In this document: positions 51,816 to 60,631 of the stretch, in pieces
Numbering within the stretch: position 1 is the first letter of the stretch
Layout of the letters: each line of letters starts with the position of its first letter
Assembly (NCBI RefSeq): GCF_040256645.1
Contig: NZ_CP158281.1
Span: 248,001 to 312,000, forward strand
Direction of reading: 5' to 3'
Source: Brevibacterium sp. CBA3109
GTDB lineage: Bacteria > Actinomycetota > Actinomycetes > Actinomycetales > Brevibacteriaceae
Length of the DNA: 64,000 nucleotides
Program-made: the position numbers and the translations under genes
The notes under the pieces: model-generated
Databases searched by the model: none
The model's input: the letters and a program-made list of their open reading frames with translations, nothing else
Told to the model about the DNA's origin: nothing

Positions 51816-52205
51816 ATGACGATTCTCATTGGCTATCTTCCTGCTCCTGAGGGTGAGGCGGCTCTGCGCGCGGGTTTCGCAGAAGCCAAACTTCGGTCGA
51901 GCAATGCTGTCGTGATCAACTCCCAGCGACGCGGAGCCAGTGGAACTCCGACCGAGATCGACCAGGATGTCATCGACCGCATCGTCGCATTGGGCAAGGA
52001 TTCAGACGTCGAGGTCGAGGTTCTCCAGCCCGACCACGAAGACGATCTGCCGGGAACCCTGAACGATCTCGTCGAAGAGCACGAGGCTCAGCTCATCGTC
52101 ATCGGCCTGCGCAAACGCTCAGCGATCGGCAAGTTCATCCTCGGCTCACAGGCTCAGCGAATCCTCCTCGAAGCCGAGGTCCCGGTCCTCACCGCCAAGG
52201 CCTGA
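51816..52205 (+). CDS. Universal stress protein, ATP-binding type
   Basis: About 129 residues in the UspA fold. The C-terminal GLRKRSAIGKFILGSQAQRIL fits the ATP-binding G-x2-G-x9-G-[ST] motif, and the protein ends on EVPVLTA, as usual. ATG 51816 is chosen because it begins the first strand (MTILIGYLP) 7 nt after the -10; ATG 51807 lies inside the -10. The role is stress survival; the signal is unknown. Confidence 0.88.
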   Translation: MTILIGYLPAPEGEAALRAGFAEAKLRSSNAVVINSQRRGASGTPTEIDQDVIDRIVALGKDSDVEVEVLQPDHEDDLPGTLNDLVEEHEAQLIVIGLRKRSAIGKFILGSQAQRILLEAEVPVLTAKA

Positions 52206-52268
52206 GCCCAGGGGCCGTTCGCCTGAGGTCAGGCGTGGTGTGTCTGAGCCCGTCGCTGGTCAGTAGAC

Positions 52269-55253
52269 CTAGCGGGTGGGTTCGAGACCCCAGCCCCAGG
52301 CGAGCAGCTCCGGCAGTGACACACCCTGCGCATCGCTGAGATCGGTGATCTGAGTGCGGCAGGAATAGCCATCGGCCAAGACGACCCGTGTGCGGTCACC
52401 GTCGCCGGCAGTTCTGCCTGTGCCCGCCGCTCCTCCAGCCCCGACCGCGTCCGGTGCCCGATTGCGCGGTGCTTCCTGGTCGCGCAGGGCCGGCAGCAGA
52501 GCTACCTCTGCCACGGCGACAGAGGTCTCGTAATGTCCTTCCTCAACGCCGAAGTTTCCGGCCAGACCGCAGCAACCGCCCAGGAACTTTGCCTCGGCAC
52601 CGGTTCTGGCCAGCAGCTCCTTGTCGGCGGCATTGCCGAAGATCGCTGTCTGATGGCAGTGTGGCTGCACGAGTGCGTCGACTCCGTTCAAGCTGGGCAG
52701 CTCGGCGCCGACACTGAGCAGGTATTGGGCGAAGGTCTGCACACGTGCCGCGACTCGGGCCGAGGCCTCATCGGCCAAGAGCTTCTGCGAATCGTCCTTG
52801 AGGGTGGCCAGACACGAGGGCTCGACCCCGACGATGGGCACATCCCCGGTCGCATCGAGTGCGCTGATCGTCGCTGTCAGATTCGCCTTCGCCGCATCCA
52901 GCTGACCTGTCGAGATCAGGGGCAGACCACAGCACACGGTCTGGTCGATGACACGAACCGTGACACCCGCGCGTTCGAGCACCGCAACGGCGGCGGCGAG
53001 GATACGCGGCGCGAAATGATTCGACCACGAATCGGCGAACAGAATCACCTCACGGGTCTTCGCTGCGGAACCAACAGCTGCGGGCCCAACCTCGGCGGGG
53101 GTGGGGCCAGTGGTTGTCCACCATTTCCTGAACGTCGTCGACGCAAACTGTGGGATCGATCTGCGGACGTCGATCCCGGCCAGCTTCTTGGCCACTGTCG
53201 TGAGCCCCGGCAGGCCCGAAACGCGGTTGACCACGGGGGCCAGGGGTGTGATGACACGGGCCAGCTGCGGCAGGAACCCCAGCGAGTAGTGCTTCATCGG
53301 GCGCAGTCTGCCCTTGTAGGACTGATGAAGGACCTCTGCCTTGTATGTAGCCATGTCGGTCCCGGTCGGGCACTCGGTGGCGCACGCCTTGCAGGACAGA
53401 CAGAGGTCGAGGGCATCGGCAACTTCCGGTGACTGCCAAGAGGAGTCGAGGAGGTCCCCGGACACCATCTCCTGCAGCACCCGGGCGCGACCGCGAGTGG
53501 AATGGCGTTCGTCGCGGGTGGCCTGGTAGGACGGACACATGACCTCGCCACCTGCGGCGGAGTCGGCGCGGCACTTGCCGATGCCGGTGCAGCGATGCAC
53601 GGCGGAGGCGAACCCCGCCGATTCTCCTTCGTAGGCCATTGCCAAGGTTCCGGGCAGCTCTTCCCGCAGTGGAAATTGGGTCAGCCGCAGTGACTCGTTG
53701 AGGGCATCGGGGTCGACGATGACTCCTGGATTGAGCAGATACTGCGGGTCGAAGAGCTCCTTGACCTCCTTGAACAGATCGAGAACTTCGGGCCGGTACA
53801 TCAGGCGCAGCAGCTCCGACCGCGCCCTGCCGTCGCCATGCTCACCGGAGACGGACCCGCCGTAGCGCGCCACAAGCTTCGTCGCCGCGACCATGAACGT
53901 CCGCATCACCTCGGGCCCGTCGGGATCTTCGAGTGGGAAGTCGACGCGCATGTGCAGACAGCCGTCGCCGAAGTGCCCGTACGGAATCCCCCACAGCCCA
54001 TGCTCGGTGAGCAGATCCATGAGATCGCGCAGATAGTCGCCGAGGTGCTCCACCGGAACCGCGGAATCCTCCCACCCGGCGTGGGCGTCACGCCCATCCG
54101 GTGTGCGGGAGACCAGGCCGGCACCATCGGCGCGGATCGCCCACACCTCGGCGGCGGCACTGGGGCTGAGCACCGCCGAATCCAGGGCGTTCGAGTCTCT
54201 GACCAGTCGTTTCGTCTCATCGACCAGTTCAGCTTCGTCTTCGCCGGTGAGTTCGACGACGAGCCATCCGCCACCGTCTGGAAGGTGGGGGATCGCCTCG
54301 GCGCCCTTGGTCTCGGCGACCCGATCGAGCATGCGCGAGTCAATACCCTCGCAGGCCGCGACCGGGAAGTCCTTCAGCAGGGGAGCGTCATGTGCGGCGG
54401 CGACCATGTCCTCATATCCGAGCACCACCGCTGAGGTGTGGGTGGGGTCCTTGACCAGGCGCATCTTCGCGGCGAGGACGATGCCCCACGTGCCCTCGGT
54501 TCCGGCGAAGGCCCGGCGCAGGTCGAAGTCGTTCTCCGGCAGCAGGGATTCCAGCCCGTACCCGGAGACCTGCCGAGAGAAGGTGCCCAGGTTCGTCCGG
54601 ATAGTGCCCAGCTGCCCGGCGACGAGTTCATGCAGACGGGGGAACTGCCGGGAGGCGTCGGTCTCATCGAGGGTAACGATGGTTCCGTCGACGAGCATGA
54701 CGACGAGTGCGAGGATGTTGTCGCCGGTGCGTCCATAGCCGAGAGCTCGTGGTCCGCAGGCATTGTTGCCGATCATCCCGCCGATCGTGCAGCGAGTATG
54801 GGTAGAGGGGTCCGGACCGAAGCGCAGGCCGTGCGGCCGCGCCTGTCCCTGCAGGTGAGCGTGGATGCATCCGGCCTGGACCCATGCAGACTGCGCGTCG
54901 GGGTCGAGTGAGATGACCTCGTTCATGTGGCGTGAGAAGTCGAGGATGATGCCCGTGCCGATCGCATTGCCGGCAATCGACGTGCCAGCGCCGCGACTGG
55001 TGATGGGCACGCCCAGCCGGCGTGCGATCGCCAGTGTCCGCGAGACATCGGACTCGTCGTGCGGAAACACGATGGCCTGGGGGACCAGCCGGAACAGGGA
55101 AGCATCAGTGGTGTAGGCAGCACGATCGGTGTCATCGACGCTGAAGTCGCTGACCCCCGCGGATCTGAGCTCAATCGAGAGGACATCGGCGAGAGACGTC
55201 TTAGTCTCCGCAGACTTCCGAGGTGCACTGGAACTGTCAGCCAATGTGGTCAT
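52269..55253 (-). CDS. Large FAD- and Fe-S-binding dehydrogenase (GlcD/D-2-hydroxyacid type)
   Basis: 994 residues. The N-terminal FAD_binding_4 domain has PITSRGAGTSIAGNAIGTGIILDFSRHMNEV and RFGPDPSTHTRCTIGGMIGNNACGPRALGYGRTG. A FAD-oxidase C domain with YGHFGDGCLHMRVDFPLE follows. A ferredoxin-like CLSCKACATECPTGTDM and a C-terminal CCG region (VCCGLPLISTG and GGCCGLAGNFGVEEGHYE) complete the YdiJ-like architecture. Such enzymes oxidise D-2-hydroxyglutarate, D-lactate or similar acids. A disordered Gly/Ala linker near residue 940 is unusual. ATG 55253. Confidence 0.85.
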   Translation of the reverse strand: MTTLADSSSAPRKSAETKTSLADVLSIELRSAGVSDFSVDDTDRAAYTTDASLFRLVPQAIVFPHDESDVSRTLAIARRLGVPITSRGAGTSIAGNAIGTGIILDFSRHMNEVISLDPDAQSAWVQAGCIHAHLQGQARPHGLRFGPDPSTHTRCTIGGMIGNNACGPRALGYGRTGDNILALVVMLVDGTIVTLDETDASRQFPRLHELVAGQLGTIRTNLGTFSRQVSGYGLESLLPENDFDLRRAFAGTEGTWGIVLAAKMRLVKDPTHTSAVVLGYEDMVAAAHDAPLLKDFPVAACEGIDSRMLDRVAETKGAEAIPHLPDGGGWLVVELTGEDEAELVDETKRLVRDSNALDSAVLSPSAAAEVWAIRADGAGLVSRTPDGRDAHAGWEDSAVPVEHLGDYLRDLMDLLTEHGLWGIPYGHFGDGCLHMRVDFPLEDPDGPEVMRTFMVAATKLVARYGGSVSGEHGDGRARSELLRLMYRPEVLDLFKEVKELFDPQYLLNPGVIVDPDALNESLRLTQFPLREELPGTLAMAYEGESAGFASAVHRCTGIGKCRADSAAGGEVMCPSYQATRDERHSTRGRARVLQEMVSGDLLDSSWQSPEVADALDLCLSCKACATECPTGTDMATYKAEVLHQSYKGRLRPMKHYSLGFLPQLARVITPLAPVVNRVSGLPGLTTVAKKLAGIDVRRSIPQFASTTFRKWWTTTGPTPAEVGPAAVGSAAKTREVILFADSWSNHFAPRILAAAVAVLERAGVTVRVIDQTVCCGLPLISTGQLDAAKANLTATISALDATGDVPIVGVEPSCLATLKDDSQKLLADEASARVAARVQTFAQYLLSVGAELPSLNGVDALVQPHCHQTAIFGNAADKELLARTGAEAKFLGGCCGLAGNFGVEEGHYETSVAVAEVALLPALRDQEAPRNRAPDAVGAGGAAGTGRTAGDGDRTRVVLADGYSCRTQITDLSDAQGVSLPELLAWGWGLEPTR

Positions 55254-55526
55254 GTCCGCATTGTGCCACTTCAGTTGTCAGTGAGGTACTCCCCCAGCAG
55301 CGGGTGGGATGGTGCCGACTGCGGGCGGGATGGCACGTGTCTGGTTGCACGACAGCCGAGCGCCGGAACCTCAGCGAAAGTTATCAAAGTGTTATGCGAA
55401 ACGAACAAGAAAGTGTCTGAACTTCTTTGATTCGGGAATTATTGGATTATTGTCATATACGTGGTATCTAATGGAACTACACATTTAAGTGGCATCAGGC
55501 CACAGTCGTAAGCAAGGGAAAAAACC
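55254..55526. other. AT-richer promoter region upstream of the small HTH gene
   Basis: No gene recognised. The stretch 55380-55500 (TTATCAAAGTGTTATGCG... to GGTATCTAATGG) is clearly AT-richer than the rest of the window. It holds -10-like TATACG/TATCTA elements. AAGGGAAAAAACC precedes ATG 55527. Confidence 0.5.
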
Positions 55527-55784
55527 ATGTCGCGTCGCGCCCGTGAATTAACAGTTGACCAGACAGCCTTAGTTGGTGCAGTTCGAAAGGTTTCTCGTCA
55601 GCGAGCCAAAATCAATACTGACTACGTGATGGCGATTCTTCGCGCCCGTGAAGAAGGTGCAACCTTCGGGTCCATCGCCGAGGCGGCAGGCACCTCCTCG
55701 CAGGCGGTGCAGGAGATCGTGCGCAGGCATGGTCAGGTTCAGCGCCCCGACGCCGCGGGATCCGCACCAGCCCCCGCGAAATAG
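55527..55784 (+). CDS. Small helix-turn-helix protein, unrecognised
   Basis: 85 residues. The N-terminal half is helical and basic (MSRRARELTVDQTALVGAVRKVSRQRAKI). The second half holds a plausible HTH, ILRAREEGATFGSIAEAAGTSSQAVQEIVRRHG, followed by a short proline/alanine tail. Upstream and downstream DNA is AT-richer than its neighbours. A hairpin follows at 55791-55812. Function unknown; a small transcription factor or a nucleoid-type DNA-binding protein is the best guess. Confidence 0.65.
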   Translation: MSRRARELTVDQTALVGAVRKVSRQRAKINTDYVMAILRAREEGATFGSIAEAAGTSSQAVQEIVRRHGQVQRPDAAGSAPAPAK

Positions 55785-55790
55785 GGGCAG

Positions 55791-55812
55791 CAGGGCGCCA
55801 CTCTGGCGCCTG
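55791..55812 (+). terminator. Terminator of the small HTH gene
   Basis: GGCGCC-ACTCT-GGCGCC flanked by CA...TG with one bulged base, followed by TTTG, 6 bp past the stop. Confidence 0.5.
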
Positions 55813-56225
55813 TTTGCGGCCGGTTGGCCGAGCTGCTCATCGGGTCTGTGTGTCACAGTGTCGTGATTCGCGCCGAGGCGCACCTCGGGTGCTCTGTGGT
55901 GACCAGAGTCATTCGTTTCATTACCGTTTGATAACAAGATCTCTTTATTATGGAAATCATGTGAAAGACATGCATGAAGTGTTCAAAAGATGATTGTCCA
56001 GGGGTAGTGAAGGGCCCCTCCAGTTGAGTGCACGTGTGATCGAGAAGCCCGGTTCCCGGGTGCCGATTTCGGTTCCCTGCAGTGAAGCGCGGTTGATCAA
56101 ACTCGGAGTTCTGAACCACCTGAAAGCCGGTCTCAATGCGGCTTAGATACAAGAAGTACACACTCGCCTCTGTATTGCAGTGTTGTTACAGGAGGGGTCC
56201 GGTCGGGGCCGACTAGAGTTGAACC
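55813..56225. other. Gene-free, AT-richer interval
   Basis: No coding region, RNA gene or clear repeat was recognised in this ~410-bp stretch. Base composition is again lower in GC than the flanks, as in 55254-55526. Confidence 0.5.
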
Positions 56226-57209
56226 ATGAGCTCAGAGACCGAACTTCTGCCCTGTGACGTCAGCGATCTGCCTTTGGTTCGTATCGCTTCGGACCTGTCC
56301 ATGATGGCGTGGGAGCAGATGGTGGCCTGGCGCGGCTCCCTCGGTGCGCAGCTTGATGCCTCGGTGGTGGACACGAAGACCTCGCCCAATGACCTTGTGA
56401 CTCTGGCAGATGCGCAGATCGAATCACTTGTCCGCGGGTACCTGGCGAAGGTCCGGCCTGCGGACACCATGGTCGGCGAGGAGGGTGCGCCGGCACTGGA
56501 TCCCATCGACTTCTTCGATGCGCAATTCGCGCGCGGACTCCACTGCTTTGACCCCAGTGCCAATGACCTCCGCGACATGAGCGACGGCGGCCAGCCGCTG
56601 GAGTGGCATGTCGACCCCATCGACGGCACCGTCAACTACGTGCGCAACATCGAACACTATGCGTTCTCCGTTGGAGTCTGTGAGGCCGGGGAGTCCCATG
56701 GTCGGGGCCTTGGTGAGGAGCGGTGGCTCATCGGCCTCGTCGCCTCGCCGGGATTGAACGTCACCTGGGTGGGCGCCAAGGGCCGCGGTTCCTATCGCAT
56801 CGAAGGTCGCCTGTCGGGGAGAGGGGGCTCCGCACTGGTCGATGGCTCGGCCTCGGCCATTCCTGCCAGGCGGCTGCGCGGCACTCCAGCCGGGCTCTCT
56901 GGCCGGCTGCTGGCGACAGGCTTCGCCTACACCGGCGACAGTCGTGGGCCGCAGCTGGCTAAGCTGTTCACGCTCATGGAGGGCTACGACGATATCCGGC
57001 GCTGCGGATCGGCGGCCATCGATCTGTGCATGCTCGCAGAGGGCAAGGTCAACAGCTATGCAGAGCGAGGCATCGGGATCTATGACTATGCAGGTGGTGG
57101 CGTCATCGCCGCCGAGGCTGGGGCTCATGTGCACCGTGGCGGATCCGGTGGCCCCACGGCCGCAGCGGAGTCCGAGCGCGAGGTTCGGCGGCTCATCGCC
57201 TCGATCTGA
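56226..57209 (+). CDS. Inositol monophosphatase-family phosphatase
   Basis: 327 residues. Mg-binding motif WHVDPIDGTVNYVRN (about residue 135) and the C-terminal IGIYDYAGGGVIAAEAGAHV are the two IMPase signatures; MVGEEGA (about residue 80) supplies the upstream metal glutamate. A longer than usual acidic insert (DFFDAQFARGLHCFDPSANDLRDM) separates the first two motifs. The enzyme may act on inositol phosphate, histidinol phosphate or 3'-phosphoadenosine phosphates. ATG 56226. Not coupled to neighbours. Confidence 0.85.
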   Translation: MSSETELLPCDVSDLPLVRIASDLSMMAWEQMVAWRGSLGAQLDASVVDTKTSPNDLVTLADAQIESLVRGYLAKVRPADTMVGEEGAPALDPIDFFDAQFARGLHCFDPSANDLRDMSDGGQPLEWHVDPIDGTVNYVRNIEHYAFSVGVCEAGESHGRGLGEERWLIGLVASPGLNVTWVGAKGRGSYRIEGRLSGRGGSALVDGSASAIPARRLRGTPAGLSGRLLATGFAYTGDSRGPQLAKLFTLMEGYDDIRRCGSAAIDLCMLAEGKVNSYAERGIGIYDYAGGGVIAAEAGAHVHRGGSGGPTAAAESEREVRRLIASI

Positions 57210-57323
57210 TTGACTGTTTCGGCCTACCCGAGGGGCCGGCTGACTGGCTCCGCGATGGGTCAGCCGACTACCTCCGCTGTCATTGTGAGATAAATAACGT
57301 TAGATTACTGTCACGTATTTCGT

Positions 57324-57342
57324 GAAGCTTAGGCTAAGCTAA
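57324..57342 (+). promoter_or_regulatory. IdeR/DtxR iron box of the siderophore operon
   Basis: GAAGCTTAGGCTAAGCTAA matches the DtxR/IdeR consensus TTAGGTTAGSCTAACCTAA at 15 of 19 positions and is itself nearly palindromic. Flanking CGTGAA / TTCACG extend the symmetry. It is 54 bp upstream of the binding-protein gene. Confidence 0.75.
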
Positions 57343-57395
57343 TTCACGGTTCGTGTTCATCTGACATCAATGACCTTTGCAGGAAGTAGATCATC

Positions 57396-58382
57396 ATGGT
57401 TTCGTCTCGCCTCCGTTTTACCGCTCTGGCCGGCGTGGTTGCACTCGCTCTGTCCGGCTGCGGCCAAGCAGCCGCCGATGACGCCGGCGCCGACACCGGC
57501 AGCACCATCGACGTCGAGGACAACAATGGAGAGCAGAGCGTGGCGAGCCCTCCCTCCTCGGTGGTGGCCACAGACAACCGCACCTTCGAGACTCTCGACA
57601 CCTGGGGCATCGAGCTCAGTGCCGGTGCGGTCTCCCTGATGCCCGAGGATCTCAGCTACACGAAGGACGACTCGATCCTCGACCTCGGTTCGCACCGCGA
57701 GCCCGACCTCGAGAAGGTCGTCGAGGCCAAGCCCGACCTCATCATCAACGGGCAGCGGTTTGCGCAGTTCCATGACGACTTGGCGAAGCTGGCGCCCGAG
57801 GCCACCGTGCTCGAACTCGATCCGCGCGACGGCGAGGACTTCGGCTCCGAACTCAAGCGTCAGACGACCACTCTGGGAGAGGTCTTCGGCAAGCAGGACG
57901 AGGCGCAGAATACCATCGACGACTACGACGCCTCGGTGAAACGAGCCAAGGCTGCCTATGACAGCACTGACAAGACCATGGGCCTCATCACCTCGGCGGG
58001 CGACATCGGCTACTCCGCACCTTCGAACGGACGCACAGTCGGACCGGTATTCGACATCCTCGACCTGGACCCGGCCCTCGAGGTCGAATCGAGCAGCGAG
58101 GACCACCAGGGCGACGACATCTCCGTCGAAGCGATTGCCGACTCCAAACCCGAGCTCATGATCGTCCTCGACCGTGATGCCTCATTTGCTCCCGAGGATC
58201 GCGATGAGGGCTCGGCACCTGCCGCCGAGGTCCTCGAAGACTCGGAAGCACTCAAGGATGTTCCCGCGATCAAGGATGACAAGATCGTCTACTTCCCGCA
58301 GGACACCTATCTCAATGAGGGCATCCAGACCTACACCGAGTTCTTCAACTCCTTTGCGGACAAACTCGAAGAGCAGAAGTAA
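57396..58382 (+). CDS. Siderophore ABC transporter substrate-binding lipoprotein
   Basis: 328 residues with a lipoprotein signal (FTALAGVVALALSGCGQA, lipobox LSGC, Cys near residue 23). The mature part is a FecB/CeuE-type periplasmic-binding fold: SVVATDNRTFETLDTWGIEL, DLGSHREPDLEKVVEAKPDLIINGQRFA, and the terminal IVYFPQDTYLNEGIQTYTEFFNSF. It resembles the YclQ/CeuE group that binds petrobactin-like catecholates. First gene of the operon; AGGAAG lies upstream of ATG 57396. An iron box controls it. Confidence 0.9.
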   Translation: MVSSRLRFTALAGVVALALSGCGQAAADDAGADTGSTIDVEDNNGEQSVASPPSSVVATDNRTFETLDTWGIELSAGAVSLMPEDLSYTKDDSILDLGSHREPDLEKVVEAKPDLIINGQRFAQFHDDLAKLAPEATVLELDPRDGEDFGSELKRQTTTLGEVFGKQDEAQNTIDDYDASVKRAKAAYDSTDKTMGLITSAGDIGYSAPSNGRTVGPVFDILDLDPALEVESSSEDHQGDDISVEAIADSKPELMIVLDRDASFAPEDRDEGSAPAAEVLEDSEALKDVPAIKDDKIVYFPQDTYLNEGIQTYTEFFNSFADKLEEQK

Positions 58383-58412
58383 CGTTTCCCATCAGCAATT
58401 GAGATCGAGAGA

Positions 58413-59426
58413 ATGACGAGTACAGGCGAGCGCCCTGCCGGCACCACCTTCGCGAGGAAGGACTCTGCTGGGGGCAAGAGGCAGCTGCTGAGCTGGAAGC
58501 TGGCGATGGGCATCGTCATAGTCCTGCTGCTCCTCGTGCTCTCCCTGTTCACCGGCGTCTACGACATCTTCGGCGGTGACAGGGGAGCTGAGATGTTCCA
58601 GATCACCCGCGTGCCGCGCACCATCGCCCTCGTCCTCTCCGGGGCGGCGATGGCCATGTGCGGTCTGGTCATGCAGCTGCTGACGCAGAACCGGTTCGTC
58701 GAACCGACGACCACCGGCACCACCGAATGGGCGGGGCTGGGCCTCATGCTAACCGTCATCGTCTACCCGGATGCCTCGATCTTGGCGCGGATGATCGGGG
58801 CCATCATCGCGGCCTTCATCGGCACGCTGGTCTTCTTCGTGTTCCTGCGCAGGGTGTCCCTCAAGTCCTCGCTCATCGTGCCCATCATCGGCATCATGCT
58901 CGGTGCGGTGGTCGGAGCGATCTCGACGTTCATCGCCGTCCAGACCGACATGCTCCAGAGCCTGGGCATCTGGTTCGCCGGCAGCTTCACCTCGATCCTG
59001 CGCGGCCAATACGAAATCCTGTGGGTCGTGGTCATCGTCGTCATCGCGGTCTTCATCACCGCCGACCGCTTCACCGTCGCCGGTCTGGGCAAAGAGGTGG
59101 CGACGAACATCGGCCTCAACTACAACCAGGTGATCCTCATCGGCACCATCCTCGTGGCCATCGCCACGGGGGTCGTCACGGTGGTGGTCGGCAGTCTGCC
59201 GTTTCTCGGCCTCATCGTCCCCAACATCGTCTCGATGCTCCGCGGCGACGACCTGCGAAGCAATCTGCCCTGGGTGTGTCTGCTGGGCATCGCGATCGTC
59301 ACGATCTGCGACCTCATCGGCCGAGTCATCATCATGCCCTTCGAACTGCCGGTCTCCGTCATCCTCGGAGTCGTCGGCGCCGCGGTGTTCGTCGGGCTCC
59401 TCCTACGACAGCGGAAGCGGGGATGA
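58413..59426 (+). CDS. FecCD-family siderophore permease, first subunit
   Basis: 337 residues, about ten membrane helices: QITRVPRTIALVLSGAAMAMCGLVMQLLTQNRFVEPTTTGTTEWAGLGLM, the FecCD signature (R-x-P-R and a TGT/SGA-like turn), and VVVGSLPFLGLIVPNIVSMLRG. The N-terminus is a short cytoplasmic tail (TSTGERPAGTTFARKD). It is 30 bp after the binding protein, and its stop overlaps the next start as ATGA. Confidence 0.9.
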   Translation: MTSTGERPAGTTFARKDSAGGKRQLLSWKLAMGIVIVLLLLVLSLFTGVYDIFGGDRGAEMFQITRVPRTIALVLSGAAMAMCGLVMQLLTQNRFVEPTTTGTTEWAGLGLMLTVIVYPDASILARMIGAIIAAFIGTLVFFVFLRRVSLKSSLIVPIIGIMLGAVVGAISTFIAVQTDMLQSLGIWFAGSFTSILRGQYEILWVVVIVVIAVFITADRFTVAGLGKEVATNIGLNYNQVILIGTILVAIATGVVTVVVGSLPFLGLIVPNIVSMLRGDDLRSNLPWVCLLGIAIVTICDLIGRVIIMPFELPVSVILGVVGAAVFVGLLLRQRKRG

Positions 59427-60631
59427 GGCACGCCATGAGCGCAGAGACGACAGAGTCCACGACATACCCGAACACAGGGCGACAATCGAACACAGGGCGA
59501 CAATCGACCACGGGGCGACGCTCGATCACGGGGCGACAATCGACCACGGGGCGACGCTCGATCACGGGGCGAGCCAAAGCAGCTCAGGATCAGCTGGAGC
59601 CGAGGTCAAAACGGGACCCAGCGCCACCTCGGCGGTCGTCGAAGTCATTGGCGACGTCGAAGTCCAGGTGGCGGTACTGGTCGATCATGATCGGCCTCAT
59701 CGTCGCCTCGGCGGCCATCGCTCTTGGGCTCCTGGCCTGGGACAACCCGATGCCGATCACCGACGAGGGGTTCTGGCTCATTGCGCAGCTGCGGATGAAG
59801 AACCTCGTCGTCATCGCGATCGTCGCACTGTGCCAGGCGTTTGCGACCGTGGCGTTCCAGACGGTGACGAACAACCGCATCATCACGCCCTCGATCATGG
59901 GTTTCGAATCGCTGTACGTGGCCATCCAAACCGGGGCCATGTACTTCTTCGGGGTCACCGCGATCGTCGACCTCAAGGGCCTGGTGCCCTTCACCGTGCA
60001 GCTGCTGCTCATGGTGGGACTCTCGCTCGCGCTCTACGGGTGGCTGCTCTCAGGCAGATACGGCAATATCGCGATCATGCTGCTCATCGGCGTCGTCATC
60101 GGCGGTGGCCTCGGGTCGATCGCGACGTTCATGCAGCGGACCCTGACGCCGAGTGAGTTCGATGTGCTCGCGGCCCGACTCTTCGGTTCCGTCTCCAACT
60201 CGGACGCAAGCTATCTCCCGGTGTCGATCCCGCTGTGCCTGTTCGCCTGTGCCGCGATCTACTTGAGCTCTGCGCGTCTGAACGTCCTCGCGCTCGGCAG
60301 GGAGACGACCAGCAACCTGGGGCTGGGGCACCGTTTCGAGATGATGAAGATCCTGTTCTTCGTCTCGATCCTCATGGCGGTGTCCGTGTCGATGATCGGA
60401 CCGATGATCTTCCTCGGCTTCCTCGTCGCGATGCTCGCCTACCAGTTCTCGGACACCTACGACCACAAATACGTGCTGCCGATGGCGGCCCTCCTCGGGT
60501 TCGTCGTCCTGGGCGGGGCGTACTTCATCATGAAGAACCTGTTCTACGCCGAAGGCGTCGTGTCGATCATCATCGAGGTCATCGGCGGCGGCGCATTCCT
60601 CTTCGTCATCATGAGAAAGGGACGCTTGTGA
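59423..60631 (+). CDS. FecCD-family siderophore permease, second subunit, with hexapeptide repeats
   Basis: About 402 residues. Residues 17-52 are six tandem copies of xTGRxS, an N-terminal cytoplasmic tail not typical of FecCD proteins. The permease proper starts near residue 85 (RYWSIMIGLIVASAAIALGLLAW) and carries RMKNLVVIAIVALCQAFATVAFQTVTNNRIITPSIMGFESLYVA and IGPMIFLGFLVAMLAYQ. ATG 59423 overlaps the upstream stop; ATG 59435 is an alternative start. Its stop overlaps the ATPase start (GTGA). Confidence 0.88.
   Translation: MRHAMSAETTESTTYPNTGRQSNTGRQSTTGRRSITGRQSTTGRRSITGRAKAAQDQLEPRSKRDPAPPRRSSKSLATSKSRWRYWSIMIGLIVASAAIALGLLAWDNPMPITDEGFWLIAQLRMKNLVVIAIVALCQAFATVAFQTVTNNRIITPSIMGFESLYVAIQTGAMYFFGVTAIVDLKGLVPFTVQLLLMVGLSLALYGWLLSGRYGNIAIMLLIGVVIGGGLGSIATFMQRTLTPSEFDVLAARLFGSVSNSDASYLPVSIPLCLFACAAIYLSSARLNVLALGRETTSNLGLGHRFEMMKILFFVSILMAVSVSMIGPMIFLGFLVAMLAYQFSDTYDHKYVLPMAALLGFVVLGGAYFIMKNLFYAEGVVSIIIEVIGGGAFLFVIMRKGRL
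59471..59578 (+). repeat. 18-bp minisatellite encoding six TGR hexapeptides
   Basis: Six 18-bp units in frame: NTGRQS, NTGRQS, TTGRRS, ITGRQS, TTGRRS and ITGRAK (59471-59488 and so on). The third to sixth alternate in pairs, indicating duplication of a 36-bp dimer. Confidence 0.85.

Noticed and set aside
55853..56161. A 102-codon minus-strand frame in the AT-richer gap
   Set aside because: There is no ribosome binding site, no recognisable domain and unbalanced codon use.
59471..59578. CRISPR-like array in the siderophore permease
   Set aside because: The 18-bp units are contiguous, in frame and coding, with no spacers.
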